Source: Halichoerus grypus (Eukaryota > Chordata > Mammalia > Carnivora > Phocidae). From it: 64,000 bases of DNA. The stretch spans positions 187,606,187 to 187,670,186 of the forward strand of contig NC_135713.1 of assembly GCF_964656455.1 (NCBI RefSeq). Direction: 5' to 3'. Under the pieces are notes generated by a model, which saw nothing but the letters and a program-made list of their open reading frames with translations, was not told the origin of the DNA and searched no databases. Made by a program: the position numbers and the translations under genes. Of the stretch, positions 24,484 to 36,278 are shown piece after piece. How positions within the stretch are numbered: position 1 is the first letter of the stretch; every line of letters begins with the position of its first letter.

Positions 24484-26901
24484 TTTTATTTATTTATTTG
24501 ACAGAGAAAGAGAGAAAGAGTTCACAAGCAGGGGGAGAGGCAGAGGAAGAGGGAGAAGCAGACTTCCCGCTGAGCAGGGAGCCCGATGTGGGGCTCGATC
24601 CCAGGACCCTGGGATCATGACCTGAGCCGAAGGCAGCCGCTTAACCGACTGAGCCACCCAGGCGCCCTGTTGCTTATCTTTTAGAAGGCAGTATCATTTT
24701 ATAAATACTATCCAGCTAATATTTAATTTATAAATTCCCAAAAACTTAAATTCTGTTTTTGAAAAGAACCTATTAAAAGAGAGGAACCAAACCAAATTGA
24801 TTTCCATTCATTGTAGTTACTTTGATTAGCCCCCAGATGGAGTGAAATCATAATGTATAAATTATTCAAATTGTGCACTTTACTCTATTACTAGGATTAG
24901 ATAGATTAAACACATGCGTGCATACATACTGAATTCAGCATTCAAAGCTTTATTGGAATGGTTGGAACTTTTTAGAATCCTTTTGTGAAGATACCATTTT
25001 TTTCCTCTCCAGTTAATCCTTTTGCACCAGGGTGGAAAGGTGCATGCAATGATTCTGCAGACTGTGAAGATATCACTAATCATAATATCCTCCAGGTGAG
25101 AATTTCAGTGTAGGGGGAAAGTATTTGAATAGTTAATAAAGCTATGTAAAAATTTTTGTAAATACTTCATCTTACTAATTTAAACATTTCTTCAAAAATC
25201 GATTTCTCCATGTTGTGAATATTAATAATAGACATTCTAAGCAAGTAGATTTAAATTACTATTTTAAAAAATGTAAAGTATTATTGATATTTGGTTTCAG
25301 TTTTTTAAGCAGAGATTGTGAGAGTCGGCTATATCAAGATGTTTTGGAATAATACATCTAGAATAATATATAGCTCCCCAGGTTAATAGTATGTATTTTT
25401 TCTATGATGGAAGGATGGGTCCCTGGTTTTTGTTTCCCAGATGGTAACTAAGTAGCGGCTTGAAGAACAGCCCCACAATCATGTAGTCCTAGGTTAAACC
25501 AGTAGTTCTTCCAAAATTGTATCTCTGCTGGTCATAATTGTTGCTTTCCCCTCTGCCATTCTCAGAGGCTAAGGTCATAGTCTAAAAACTCCCTTTACTC
25601 TCCTGATCTAGTTCCTGAGCCCATACCCTTAATACTGTGCATGGCTTATGGAAAGCACTCAGTTAATATTAGTTATTATTAAACTCTGTGTTCAAAAAAT
25701 AAAATTTACATCATTGGTTTGTAATGCTGATTAGAGAACAGTTTTGGTTTCCATTTTGCTTGGCTCTTTGGAATTAGAAATAATGAACTCTCAGTTATCC
25801 ATACATGAAATAGACATGCTGCAAATAATTTAAACCTCAATTTAATTTTTCTTAACTATTGTACATATGAATTGACAATAATTGATAAGGTCAAGGCTAG
25901 ACTAATTTTGGTATTAACACACAACTTTTCAGGAATTCATCTGTTGGATAAAGCATGACATGCTTATACTATATTTCATTGCCTCTGATACAGGAGGATA
26001 AATTTGGTTCACAATTTAGTTATTGTACTTCTTTCTGGTATTTTAAAATCTTAGGCAAGAAATCGGATAGAAGAATTTTTCCGGAGCCAAGCATATATTT
26101 ACTACCATGACTTTAATAAAACTATACCAGCTATGCATTTTGTGGACCACAGTTTTCAAGTAATACGTATGGATAGCTGTCGTCCAGGCTTTGGAAAAAA
26201 TGAAGGTCTACACAGTAATTGCGCTAGCTGTTGCGGTAATTATAAAATATAAATATCTAAATATTTAGGTTATATAGTCAGAAGAATAGATTAATAATTC
26301 CCTTAGGATAATTGAATATAGTGATTCTTTCACAATAAGTTATATTTAGTTAAAGGGAAGTAAAAATTCAAAGCCCAAATTTCTAAATATAATCATCCTC
26401 ATGTGTATTAATTCTTCCTAATGCACTCTTCTGTTTTATAAAACATTTCTATAGTATTCTGAGTTAAGCTGCTATGCTACAAAGGAAAACAACAGAATGG
26501 TCCTATCTAGAAAACAGAATTGCTTTTTCCTAGAAATAGGAACTCATAAATGGGGCACTGAAGAAGATACTGTAAAATGCTGATATTAAAGGAAAAAATA
26601 GGATTCTAACTTTCTCCTACCTTTAAGATCATCAAATTACAATGTTTCAAACTCATAAATAGTCTTCCACAACTTAATTGGCTGAACATTACTCAGTATA
26701 ACATAGGTATAGAAACAGTGTGATACTGAAGGCAAGATTTATATTACTGGTATAAAATACTTCTAACTGACATGATAGTAATCTACTCCATATTTTTCCT
26801 TTGCAGTGGTTTGTAGTCCTGGGACTTTTAGTCCTGATGTTGATGTTACTTGTCAGAGCTGCATTTCCGTCCGTATTTATGGAGCTAAATCTTGCACATA
26901 A
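20233..26901 (+). CDS. ZPBP2: ZPBP2, zona pellucida-binding protein 2 (8 coding exons, 326 aa)
   Basis: ZPBP2 is a secretory acrosomal protein of sperm, implicated in acrosome shaping and zona binding. Coding exons: 20,233-20,281; 20,428-20,493; 21,575-21,700; 23,162-23,323; 23,935-24,153; 25,013-25,095; 26,055-26,235; 26,807-26,901. All introns are GT-AG and the phases join into an open frame of 326 codons plus TAA, against about 338 aa in human ZPBP2 (from memory). Residues 1-16 ([16 protein letters not shown]) form a signal peptide. Cys54 and Cys108 (in GLYTC) look like the disulfide pair of an Ig-like fold. N-glycosylation sequons include NIT at residue 86 and NKT in exon 7. The C-terminal quarter is cysteine-rich (CASCC, CQSC). 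The frame stops about a dozen codons before the position known in human. The gene lies head-to-head with IKZF3 as in other mammals. Confidence 0.93.
20620..20725 (+). repeat. MIR-like fragment in ZPBP2 intron 2
   Basis: Words such as CGTCATTTCATCCCTACAGC and AAGCCACACAGCTCGTAAAG fit the MIR consensus order. Confidence 0.5.
21961..22155 (+). mobile_element. CAN-SINE, first of three in tandem
   Basis: Sense copy in ZPBP2 intron 3, ending in an A-run that abuts the next element. CTAAAATTT flanks are visible. Confidence 0.93.
22174..22336 (+). mobile_element. CAN-SINE, second of three in tandem (internally deleted)
   Basis: Sense copy of about 163 bases, shorter than its neighbours because text is missing around GGTCCCAAGTCAGGGAGCC. 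Confidence 0.9.
22346..22540 (+). mobile_element. CAN-SINE, third of three in tandem
   Basis: Sense full-length copy starting directly after the A-rich tail of the preceding element. Confidence 0.93.
22778..22963 (-). mobile_element. CAN-SINE
   Basis: Inverse copy in ZPBP2 intron 3 ending GAGCCACCCAGGCGTCTCC. Confidence 0.9.
24325..24434 (-). mobile_element. Short-type CAN-SINE
   Basis: Inverse copy of the short type with AAGTAGGCTCCACGCTCAAT and CGACTGAGCCAACCAAGCAC. It is flanked by copies of TATTGTTGCTTATCTTTT. Confidence 0.8.
24452..24667 (-). mobile_element. CAN-SINE inserted beside the previous one
   Basis: Long T-run then full-length inverse copy. TGTTGCTTATCTTTT on both sides is the same sequence that flanks the neighbouring short-type element. 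Confidence 0.93.
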
Positions 26902-27238
26902 ACTTCAAACAAAAATCATATTATGAAGACTAGAGGTGAAAGTATTGTTACTTGCTTGTGGAGGTGGGGAACATAAGATAGTTTGTTCACATCCCGGAGC
27001 ATCAGAGATCCATTAAATAAGACCAATAAGACCAAAACATTGGAAAACATACATTTTAGAAACCTTAAATGATAGTTGACATGGCATTTCTAAGAAGGAA
27101 TCTAGTATCTCCAGTGGACAAAGGAAAGTGTATTAGTGGATGATTATCAATGAAATATGTTTTGCTGTTTACAAACTGAATCTGTTGCTCTGTACCTAAG
27201 CCTATATTAAGGTCAAGAAGAGTAGCAAAGTATAATAT

Positions 27239-27244
27239 AATAAA
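27239..27244 (+). terminator. ZPBP2: Candidate ZPBP2 polyadenylation signal
   Basis: An AATAAA hexamer lies about 340 bases after the ZPBP2 stop codon and just before L1-derived sequence begins. An ATTAAA variant occurs earlier, near 27,012. The choice is positional only. Confidence 0.4.
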
Positions 27245-27299
27245 AACTTTATACTTTCCATATATTAATTTGTTTGAAATCACTCTGATATGATATAAG

Positions 27300-30240
27300 G
27301 CATATATATTACCTTTGTAATTAGAACCAAAAAAGTTGTTTCTTTTGGTCCCTTTGCTTTTAGTTTGTGTTTTAAATAATTAGTTTTAAAAGTGTAGTGT
27401 TAGATTTATAGAATAATTGAGCAGATATTACATAGAGTTTCGTATACCCTCACCCCTCCCCAATTTCCCTTATTAACCTATTGCATCAGTGTGATACATT
27501 TGTTACAAGTAATGAACCAAAGTTGATACTATTATTAACTATAGCTCATAGTTTACATTAAGGTTCATTCTTTGTGTTATACAGTTGTATGGGTTTTGAC
27601 AAATGCATAATGCCTTGTATTTACCATTACAGTTTCATACAGAATAGTTGCACCACCCTAAAAATCCCTTGTGCTTTACTTATTCATCTCTCCCTCTTGC
27701 TCCAGAACCCTTGACACCACTGATTTTTTTAATGTGTCTCTGGTTTTGCCTTTGCCAAAATGTCATGTACTTGGAATTATACAGTATGTAGACTTTTCAG
27801 GCTGGCTTCTTTCACTTAGCAATATACATTTAAGGTTCCTCCATGTCTTTTTGTGACTTGATCATTTTTTATTGCTGAATAATATCCCATTGTATGGATG
27901 TATGAAGGACATCTTGGTTGCTTCCAGTTTTTGGTGATTATGAATAAAGCTGCTGGAAACATTTGTGTGCAGGTTTTTGTGTGGACTTAAGTTTTCAACT
28001 CAATTGCATAAATATCTAGGAGCATGATTGCTGGATTGTATGGTAAGATTATGTTCAGTTTTGTAAGAAATTCCCAAATTGGTTTACCATTTTGCATGCT
28101 CACCAGCAATGAATATGTTCTTGTTGCTTCTCATCCTTACCAGCGTTTGGTATTTTCAGTTTTTTGGATTTTGCCATTCTAATAGGTATATAGTAGAATT
28201 TCATTGTTGTTTTAATTTGAAATTCTCTAATGACATCTGATGCAGAGCATCTTTCATATGTTTATTTGTATATCTTCTTTGGTTAGGTGTCCAGATCTTT
28301 GTTCATTTTTTTATTGGATTGTTTATTCTCTTATTGCTGAATTCTAAGAGTTCTTTGTATATTTTAGCTACAAATTCCTTCTCAGATACATGTTTTACAA
28401 ATATTTTCTCCCATTCTTTCTCTTCACTCTTTTAACAGTGTCTTTCATCAAGCAGAAGTTTCTAATTTTAGTAAAGTCCAACTTACCAGTTTTTTTTTCA
28501 CGGATCATGCTTTTGGCGTCATACCTGGAAACTCTTCACCAAACCCACAGTCATCTAGATTTTCTCCTGTTATATTCTAGAAGTTATATAGTTTCATGTT
28601 TTACATTTAAGTCTAACATTAATTAATTTTTTGTGAAGAGTATAAGTTGTGTGTCTAGATTCATTTTTTTACATATGGATGTACAGTTCCAACATCATTT
28701 GTTGAAAAGACTGTCTTTCCTCCATTGAATTGCCTTTGCCCCTTTGTCAATGATCAGTTGACTATATTTGTGTGAGTCTATGTCTGGGTTCTCTATTCTG
28801 CTCCATTTATCAATTTGTCTATCCTTTCATTAATACCATGGTGTCTTGATTGCTGTATAGTAAATCTTAAATTTGGTTGGTATCAGTCCTCTGACTTTGT
28901 TCTTCTTTAGTATTGTGTTATTCTGGATCTTTGGCTTTCCATATAAACTTTAGAATCAGTTTGTTGATAACCACCAAATAACTTGCTGGGAGTTTGGTTG
29001 GAATTGCATTAAATCTATAGGTTGCATTGGGGAAAATTGACATCTTAAATATATCAAGTCTTCCTATCCAGGAACATGGAATAGTTCTCTGTTTATTTAG
29101 ATTTTCTTTGATTTATTTAATCAGAGTTTTGTAGTTCTCCTCGCATAGATCCTGTATATATTTTCTTAGATTTATATCTAAATATTTAAAGTTTTTGATG
29201 CAAATATAAATTACATTGTATTTTTTAAATTTCAAATTCCAGATGTTCATTGCTCGTATTTAGGAAGGCAATTGGCTTTTGTATATTAACCTCATATCCT
29301 GTGATCTTACTGTAATTGCTTATTAATTCCAAGATGTTTTTTGTTGATTTCTTTGGGATTTTCTTTTTTTAAAAAAAGATTTATTTATTTGTGAGAGAGA
29401 GAGAAAAGGCGTGCATGGGCATGTGCATACATGTGTGCATGGGGGAAGGGCAGAGGGAGAGGGAGAGAGAATCCTAAGCAGACTCTGCCCTGAGCATGGA
29501 GCCTGATTCCGGGCTCCATCCCATGACCCCAGGATTACAGCCAGAGTGGAAACCACCTGGAGTGGAAACCAAGAGTCAGACACTCAACAGACTGCCATAC
29601 CCAGGTGCCCTGATTCTTTGGGATTTTCTACATAAACAATCATGTTATCTACAAACAAAGACAGTATTGTTTCTTCCTTCCCAGTCTGTATATTTTTCAC
29701 TTTCTTGTCTTGTCTTACTACATTAACTGGAACTTCCAGTATGATATTGAATAGGAGTGGTAAGAGAGGACATCCTTATCTTGTTCTGGATCTTAGAGAG
29801 AAAGCATCCAGTTTCTCACCAGTAAGTATGATGTTAGCTATAGTTTTTTTAATAGATGTTCTTTATGAAGTTGAGGGAGTTCTACTCTATTCCTAGTTTG
29901 CTGAGAGTTTTTATCATGAACGGGTATTGGATTTTGCCAAATGCTTTTTATGCATTTATTGATGTGATCATATGATTTTTCTTCTTTAACCTGTTGATGA
30001 GATGGATTGCATTAATTGATTTTCAAATGTGGAATAATCCTCGCATATTTAGAATAAATCCCTTTTGGTCATGGTGTATAATTATTTTTATACACTGTTG
30101 GATTTGATTTGCTAATCGTCTGTTGAGGATTCTTGCTTTTATATTCATGAGACATATTGGTCTGCAGTTTTTCTTTCTTGTAATATCATTATCTGGTTTT
30201 AATAATAGGGTTATTTAGTATTAGTATTAACATTGTAGAT
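27300..30240 (-). repeat. L1 LINE fragment(s), antisense, 3' UTR and ORF2 portions
   Basis: The plus strand reads as the complement of L1 3' sequence, for example GATTGCTGGATTGTATGGTA near 28,028, TTCTAATAGGTATATAGTAG near 28,178 and CATTTATCAATTTGTCTATC near 28,803. Direction is minus, with the 3' end at the left. It is interrupted by a SINE at 29,368-29,610 and has no intact reading frame. Confidence 0.85.
29368..29610 (-). mobile_element. CAN-SINE, older, within L1
   Basis: Diverged inverse copy with a GTGCATGGGCATGTGCATAC-type internal expansion. GATT(T)CTTTGGGATTTTCT flanks both sides. Confidence 0.85.
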
Positions 30241-31370
30241 AAGTGAGTCAGTCAGGATCCTCTTAGGAGACAGAGAACACAAAGTAATTTGAGCAGGAAA
30301 AGTTTAATACAAAGAAGTATTAACTATAACGGGATTAGAATAGCAAGGAATTGGCTAGTAAGTTATAAAGAGAACCCTAAAGAATATAGGAATAGCAGAT
30401 GTAAAGAGCAGCTACTGCCACTAGGACTGAGATAGAGTGTCCAAGAATGAGCCACCATCTCCCAGAGGAGACATCCAGACCTTATTGAAGAGGGCACAAC
30501 CATGGGTCACTGAATGGCAGAAGTCACTGATGCTGGAATTCACTCTTCAGCTATAGTTTTTTTAATAGATGTTCTTTATGAAGTTGAGGAAGTTCTACTC
30601 TATTCCTAGTTTGCTGAGAGTTTTTATCACTCTAACTTTCCAGAGATCCACCTTTTAGGGTGCCAAGGAAAGTTGTTCATGGGGTAATTTCTCACTCAAC
30701 TACAAAACCACACAAGGAGGAGAGGTTTTTGCCAAAGCTGCTGGCCACCATGCACTGTGGGATATGAACACTGGAAATGTCTCAGGAGCCTGCCAAGGCA
30801 ACAATCTAGAACCAGAAAGAAAATTCTTTTCCTCCTCTAGTGTCTCTTCAGCATCGTCTCTGACAAATTTAATGCTGTGCCAGCTGGTAAAGGAAAACAT
30901 TTACAAGACCCAGATCCATTTTCACAAAACAGATAAAAATATATTTGAAGCTGAGAGGCAACAAATTAATAACTGACACAGTACGACCCTTTGACTATTC
31001 AGCTTCCATATACGCCTTTCTACATACCTTTGAACATTTGTACATTGACAAAGAACTTTTATATTTCTACCTAAGAAGATACAGCTATCCATCATACAAG
31101 TATTCACCATTTCCTAAAAATATAACAACACATAGTTCCAATAGTCATTGTTTCTATTGCTGACTATATTAATTATTCCTCAGATTCATTCACAGTCCCA
31201 TTCTGTTTCCTAAGGACTAAATTATAAAATTCACTTCCAACAACTTGAATATGAACTAAAAATCAGAAGAAAAAAGGGTAGTGAATTAAAATAACCATGA
31301 ATATAACAATCAAAGAGAGAATATGCAAAGCACTTTGTTTCTGTAATTGGTCATGAGGTTGTAATTGTTA
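30241..31370. other. Unclassified interspersed-repeat-like sequence
   Basis: The wording near 30,247-30,330 (CAGTCAGGATCC, then AAAGTTTAATACAAAGAA) looks like an old transposon or LTR, but I could not assign a family. An 81-base L1 segment duplicated from 29,836-29,916 lies at 30,549-30,629. No gene is supported. Confidence 0.4.
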
Positions 31371-31379
31371 TCTGTGGCT

Positions 31380-32375
31380 TCCTTCTTCAACTACTCATGC
31401 CATCTTTTTCTTGGCCTCAGCCAGAGAACTTCAGTTGCTCCGGGTTCTTTATCTGGTGGAATGACCAAAACCTTCATTCCCAAAGGGTATGGGTCATCAT
31501 GTTCTGCCCTTTTTTATTATTGTTGTTGCTATGTAGTTTTCCATTAGCCTTTATTATTGGGCAAGGAAGAACTAAGAAACACCTCAGAAAATCTACTGGG
31601 TTCCAGAAACAGTCCTCCTTGCTGCCATCTTATAGCAACTCAATTCTCCCTTGGTAATCAGGATCATTGTTCCAGTCAGTAAGTTAACATACTGCCTCCC
31701 TTTTTTCTGGCCTGTTGGATTCCATTGCATATGGAGTTTAAATGTCCAGCTGGCAGTCTCATCTTCCAATTCAGGAAAGAACCATTGTTGTGTTTCCGGG
31801 TAGAAGCATTCCCCCACTTGAGGACAATGATCTCCAAACTGGTAGAGCTTAAAGTTGCCAGGATAGAAAGTAAAAAAATTCTGCAAATGGATTACTAGGT
31901 ATAATTTCGAGAGGGTCCTCTCCTACTTGCACCTCTGATTTCTGGACTATTCTGGCTATAAAGGAGATAGCACTATATATATTGGTCTCTGATTCAAAGC
32001 ATATACAGAACCCCTTTGTTTCAGGGTATTATCTCTCAACTGACACTGTAACTAAGATTTTGGTAAGCCATTTCACCTTTAAGTTACACCAGTTGCTTCT
32101 GGGTGATGGGGTATGTGGTAAGACCATTTAAATCCATGGTTATGAGCCCATTGCTTCACTTCCTTTGCTTTGAAGTGAATTCCTTGATCAGACACAATGC
32201 CGTGTGGTATGTCATGATGGTAGATAAGGCACCCTATGAGTCCACTGGTGCTGGCAGAAGAAGCATTCTGAGCACAGAAGGCAAATCCACACTCAGAATT
32301 TGTGTCTTTTCCAGTAAGGATGAATCTCTGTTGTTTGGACAGTTTTACTCTGTCAGTGTAAAAAGAATTAGTCAC
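31380..32375 (-). mobile_element. Endogenous retrovirus remnant (ERVL-type integrase region)
   Basis: A minus-strand open stretch at 32,375-32,079 (98 codons) has the integrase-core pattern of ERVL-class pol. It includes the second catalytic aspartate in SDQG and, further on, the glutamate in HHPEATG. The preceding hydrophobic and histidine-containing text is also typical of this family. Sequence to the left, including a 97-codon frame at 31,886-31,593, is probably the continuation of the retroviral coding region but is too worn to assign. No intact gag, env or flanking LTR pair is evident. It is an old, broken copy with no expected activity. Confidence 0.75.
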
Positions 32376-32550
32376 ACAGGTTAATGAATATAATGTTGCC
32401 CTGAGATAGACTAATGCATTATTCTTTTTTATTTATAATAGCCTGTCTCATTTTGAAACAGAATTTTATAAAAGAGAGAAACAGAATGTGAACATTTTAA
32501 TGATTGAATTCTAAAGGAAAACTTCTGTCCCCTTAAGAATTAAATGTCTC

Positions 32551-32775
32551 GGGGCACCTGGATGGCTCAGTCAGTTAAGCGTCCTCTGACTCTTAATTTT
32601 GGCTCAAGTCATGATCTCAGGGTCATGACATCGAGACCTGTGTTAGACTGCACCCTCAGTGGGGAGTCTGCTTGAGATTCTTTCTCTCTCCCTCTGCCCC
32701 CCCCGCCCGCCGCCCCCACTCACTTGTGCTCTCTCTCTCAAATAAATAAATACATCTTTAAAAGAAAAAAAAAAA
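32551..32775 (+). mobile_element. CAN-SINE, older variant
   Basis: Sense copy starting GGGGCACCTGGATGGCTCAG with a C-rich CT part. AAGAATTAAATGTCTC / AAGAATTGAATGTCTC are the target-site duplications. Confidence 0.9.
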
Positions 32776-32888
32776 GAATTGAATGTCTCCTTCTTGAAGG
32801 TGGAACTACCACCAGAACCATCCTAGAGAGATAGATGCCCAGGGAACTGAAGGGGGAAAAGCTGCATGTGCTCCCAAAGAAGAGCTGA

Positions 32889-32921
32889 CACATACATAGC
32901 ACATACATAGCACATACATAG
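32889..32921 (+). repeat. Three tandem copies of an 11-base unit
   Basis: The unit CACATACATAG occurs three times without a mismatch. Confidence 0.95.
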
Positions 32922-33037
32922 CACTGTATGCCGGGTACTATTCTAAATGTGTTTGATGTAGTTGTTCAATAGTCCTCATGTTTGTCATAGTAGCTACATA
33001 TTCATTATTCACATTTAAAAAAATTTTTTTAAAGATC

Positions 33038-33235
33038 TTTTTTTTTAAAGATTTTATTTATTTATTTGAGACAGATACAGAGAGAGAGAGCATGAGCAGG
33101 GAGAGAGGCAGAGGGAGAGGGAGAAGCAGGCTCCCCGCTGAGCCAGGAGCCTGATGTGGGGCTCGATCCCAGGACCCCGGGATCATGACCCGAGCCGAAG
33201 GCAGATGCTCAATGACTGAGCCACCCAGGCGCCCC
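33038..33235 (-). mobile_element. CAN-SINE
   Basis: Full-length inverse copy ending GAGCCACCCAGGCGCCCC. Confidence 0.93.
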
Positions 33236-33688
33236 TTCCCCAGCTCTTTTAGATAATCCCACAGAATGTAGGCACTGCTCTTGAGTTTGTGAATTTCTTT
33301 TTTCCTGAGCCAGGAAACTATTTTCTCCTTTTACATTTTGTTTTTCATCCTCCAGTGTCCTTTCACACTTTAGATTGTTGCCATATTTGCATCTTAACTG
33401 TGTTCATCCTTGGCAAGCTTTCCTTACCCGACAGTCCATGCATGTGATAAATGTTTCTCAGGGCCCTTCTTGCCTTCCTCCTTCGGTTTTGTAAGCTTCT
33501 TTAGTCCCTCGGAAGGAAGAATGTAGATAAACTGACAGATTAGTATGATTACCTTTAGCTCTATGCGTGGAAATAGTTTTACGTCAGAAACAAGACCTGA
33601 TCTCAAGAAAAAGAATTTTTAAGTTACGATAATGGATAAAAACACAAGATTGCCAGCTTCGTGCAGGTGTCAGCGGCTGAGAATGAAT

Positions 33689-33968
33689 TGTTTTCTTACC
33701 GTAGCAGGCTTATTTCACCAGTAACCCATTCCTCAGAACTGAAAATTCAGTAGCCAAGAAAGAACAAATTGTAGCTGTTAGGAAGTAATATAACCTCAGA
33801 CAGCTATGGCACAATAATGAATTGTGTAGGTCGAAAAGCCCCCGAGGTTGCAGAAATATGCCTGGTGCCAAAGCGTAGTTCCAGAGTGTCAGTGTTGTTT
33901 ATGAAGACTGCTAGAAATGTGGGGTGGAGTTTGGATAAACAGATACCATGCTATCACTTTGGATTCTC
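33689..33968 (+). repeat. Local direct duplication, copy A
   Basis: About 280 bases here recur at 35,264-35,550 in the same orientation with only scattered differences and small indels. I do not recognise the segment as a known repeat family. Confidence 0.85.
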
Positions 33969-35263
33969 CCAGGGTAACACATTGATATCTGGTATCTGAA
34001 TCCAGAAACAAATAGAGAACAATGAAGGTGTTTGGAAAACAAAAGAGATAAGGAAACAGGAAGCAAAAAGGAGAAAAAGTGGTTTTAACCACCAACCACT
34101 GATTAGAAGATGTTGCATAACAACTTAGAGGGTAGAGGAAGTACACCTCAGTCCAAAGGAGCTTGAAGTCTGTTTCTTGCAGACATAGATCACACAGCTT
34201 TTGACTGAAAAAGCTCCTGGACCCTCCCTCATTTCTGTGGAAGTTTTCTGAAATGTAGGTCACATAGAAGAAAGTCAAACAAATTAAAATGCAGAGGATG
34301 ACTAAATCGAGGGTAGAGATGTGTGCATGTGCCTCTCTCTTCTTTCCTTCTGACCAAGCTCTGTTTGAGTCTAATATTCAATGGTCTTTAAAGCATCTTC
34401 CAAGACATGTCTGTCCTGAAGGACAGAAAACAAGTGAGGAAGAATCTGCAGCCTACAGTGGAAAGACCCTGGCTTTCTGATTCTAGTCCTGACTCCCTCA
34501 GTTTCTAGTACATCTTTGGCAAAGACCATTTTCTCATCTCAGCTGTGGGGAAACTAATCCCAGTTTCAACCTTACAGTGTAACTTTATGTAGTCATATAA
34601 TTTATAAGAAAACTTTGTAAACCATAAACACCAACAATTTCAAAGTTCTGTATTAGATTGTGGGACCTGTGATAGATAAAGAAACGAGTCTATACAGCTA
34701 GGAATCCATGGCTTTCTCCATAATGTGTATACATCAGTCAATAATCTTTCATTCACTACCACGCTCAGTAGTCTCCGTCTCTGTCACCAGGGAGGGCACA
34801 GACGTGTGTCTGAGACAGATTAGTACAGTACTGTTTGATTAAGTGCTATTGTAACCTAGATGGTAGCTTAGGACCCTCTGTCCCTTGACTATTTCAGTGG
34901 TAGACTTTAGGGAAGATTTCAGAAGGCAGATGGAGGAAGGGTTTACACTGCCGCAACACACACAAAAAGCTTCAAGTAGAACAGTAAACATCACCATTCT
35001 TTCTTTTTTCCACCACTTTTATTGTGAATTGTAATGTGCATACAGAAATATGCATTACACACAAAAGCATAGCTTAACAAATAATTATCAAATAAACATC
35101 TGAACTACCTAGCACCTAAGTGAAAAAATACATCTAGCATCCTAGGAACCCATCCCTTTCCCATGCACCTCTCCCTGATCATATCCCTGCTCCAAAAAGG
35201 ATGATTCGTAATAATTATTTTCTTTCTTTTCTTTTCTTTTACCACCAAAGTGTGGATTCCTAA

Positions 35264-35550
35264 ATTATTTTCTTACCATAGCAGGCTTATTATTTCACCA
35301 GTAACCCATTCCTCAGAACTGAAAATTCAGTAGCCAAGAAAGAACAAAATGTAGCTGTTAGGAAGTAATGTAACTTCAGACAGCTATGGCACAATAATGA
35401 ATTATGGAGGCCTAAAAGCCCCCTGAAGTTGCAGAAACATGACTGGTGCCAAAGTATAGTTCCACAATGTCAGTGTTTTTTATGAAGACTGCTAGAAATG
35501 TGAGGTGGAGTTTAGATAAACAGATACTATGCTATCACTTTGGATCCTCT
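35264..35550 (+). repeat. Local direct duplication, copy B (embedded in L1)
   Basis: Near-copy of 33,689-33,968, about 1.58 kb downstream. Its flanks on both sides read as L1-derived text, suggesting that this copy is the inserted one. Confidence 0.8.
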
Positions 35551-35674
35551 CTGTTTTTTAACATGTGGACAGAATCAAATATATTTTTTTATGCCTTGAT
35601 TCTTTCTCAAGATTAATCTCATACAGCATTAGTTCATTTGTATCCATTGCTATATAGTATTCCATTATATAGAT

Positions 35675-35770
35675 ATACAATAATCCCCCCTCATCTGTGA
35701 GGGATACTTTCTAAGACCCCCAGTGGATGCCTGAAATTGTAGACAGTACCGAACATATCCATTAGGATTT
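35675..35770. repeat. Fragment of an old DNA transposon (Tigger/MER-like)
   Basis: The phrase AGACCCCCAGTGGATGCCTG followed by GTAGACAGTACCGAAC is common to an old mammalian DNA-transposon family; exact family not assigned. Confidence 0.5.
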
Positions 35771-35772
35771 TC

Positions 35773-35811
<39 letters not shown>

Positions 35812-35814
35812 TTC
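35771..35814 (+). repeat. (TTTA)n microsatellite
   Basis: About ten uninterrupted tetramer units, probably a remnant of a retroposon tail. Confidence 0.95.
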
Positions 35815-36086
35815 ATCTATCTTTAGGATTTTTCTCTTTTAAAAAGTTCTGTAAAAGACTTTTGTCTATTTTTCTGTTGTCTTTTTTAGTCTTTACAAGC
35901 TCCCTATACTGGATACTGGATACTATTGCTTTATGAGTTACATATGTTTTAAATATCTTCTCCCTCTCTATGGTTTATCTTTTCACCTCTTGATGATACC
36001 TTTTGGTGAACACAAGTTTTTAATGTTAATATAAGTGTAGTTTTACCTTTCACATTTAGATCTAAAATCCACCTGGAATTAATTTT

Positions 36087-36278
36087 TTTTTTTTTAAGAT
36101 TTTATTTATTTGAGAGAGAGAGAATGAGAGACAGAGAGCATGAGAGGGAGGAGGGTCAGAGGGAGAAGCAGACTCCCCGCCGAGCAGGGAGCCCGATGCG
36201 GGACTCGATCCTGGGACTCCAGGATCATGACCTGAGCCGAAGGCAGTTGCCTAACCAACTGAGCCACCCAGGTGCCCC
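36087..36278 (-). mobile_element. CAN-SINE within L1
   Basis: Inverse copy. CACCTGGAATTAATTTTT is duplicated at both ends. Confidence 0.95.
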
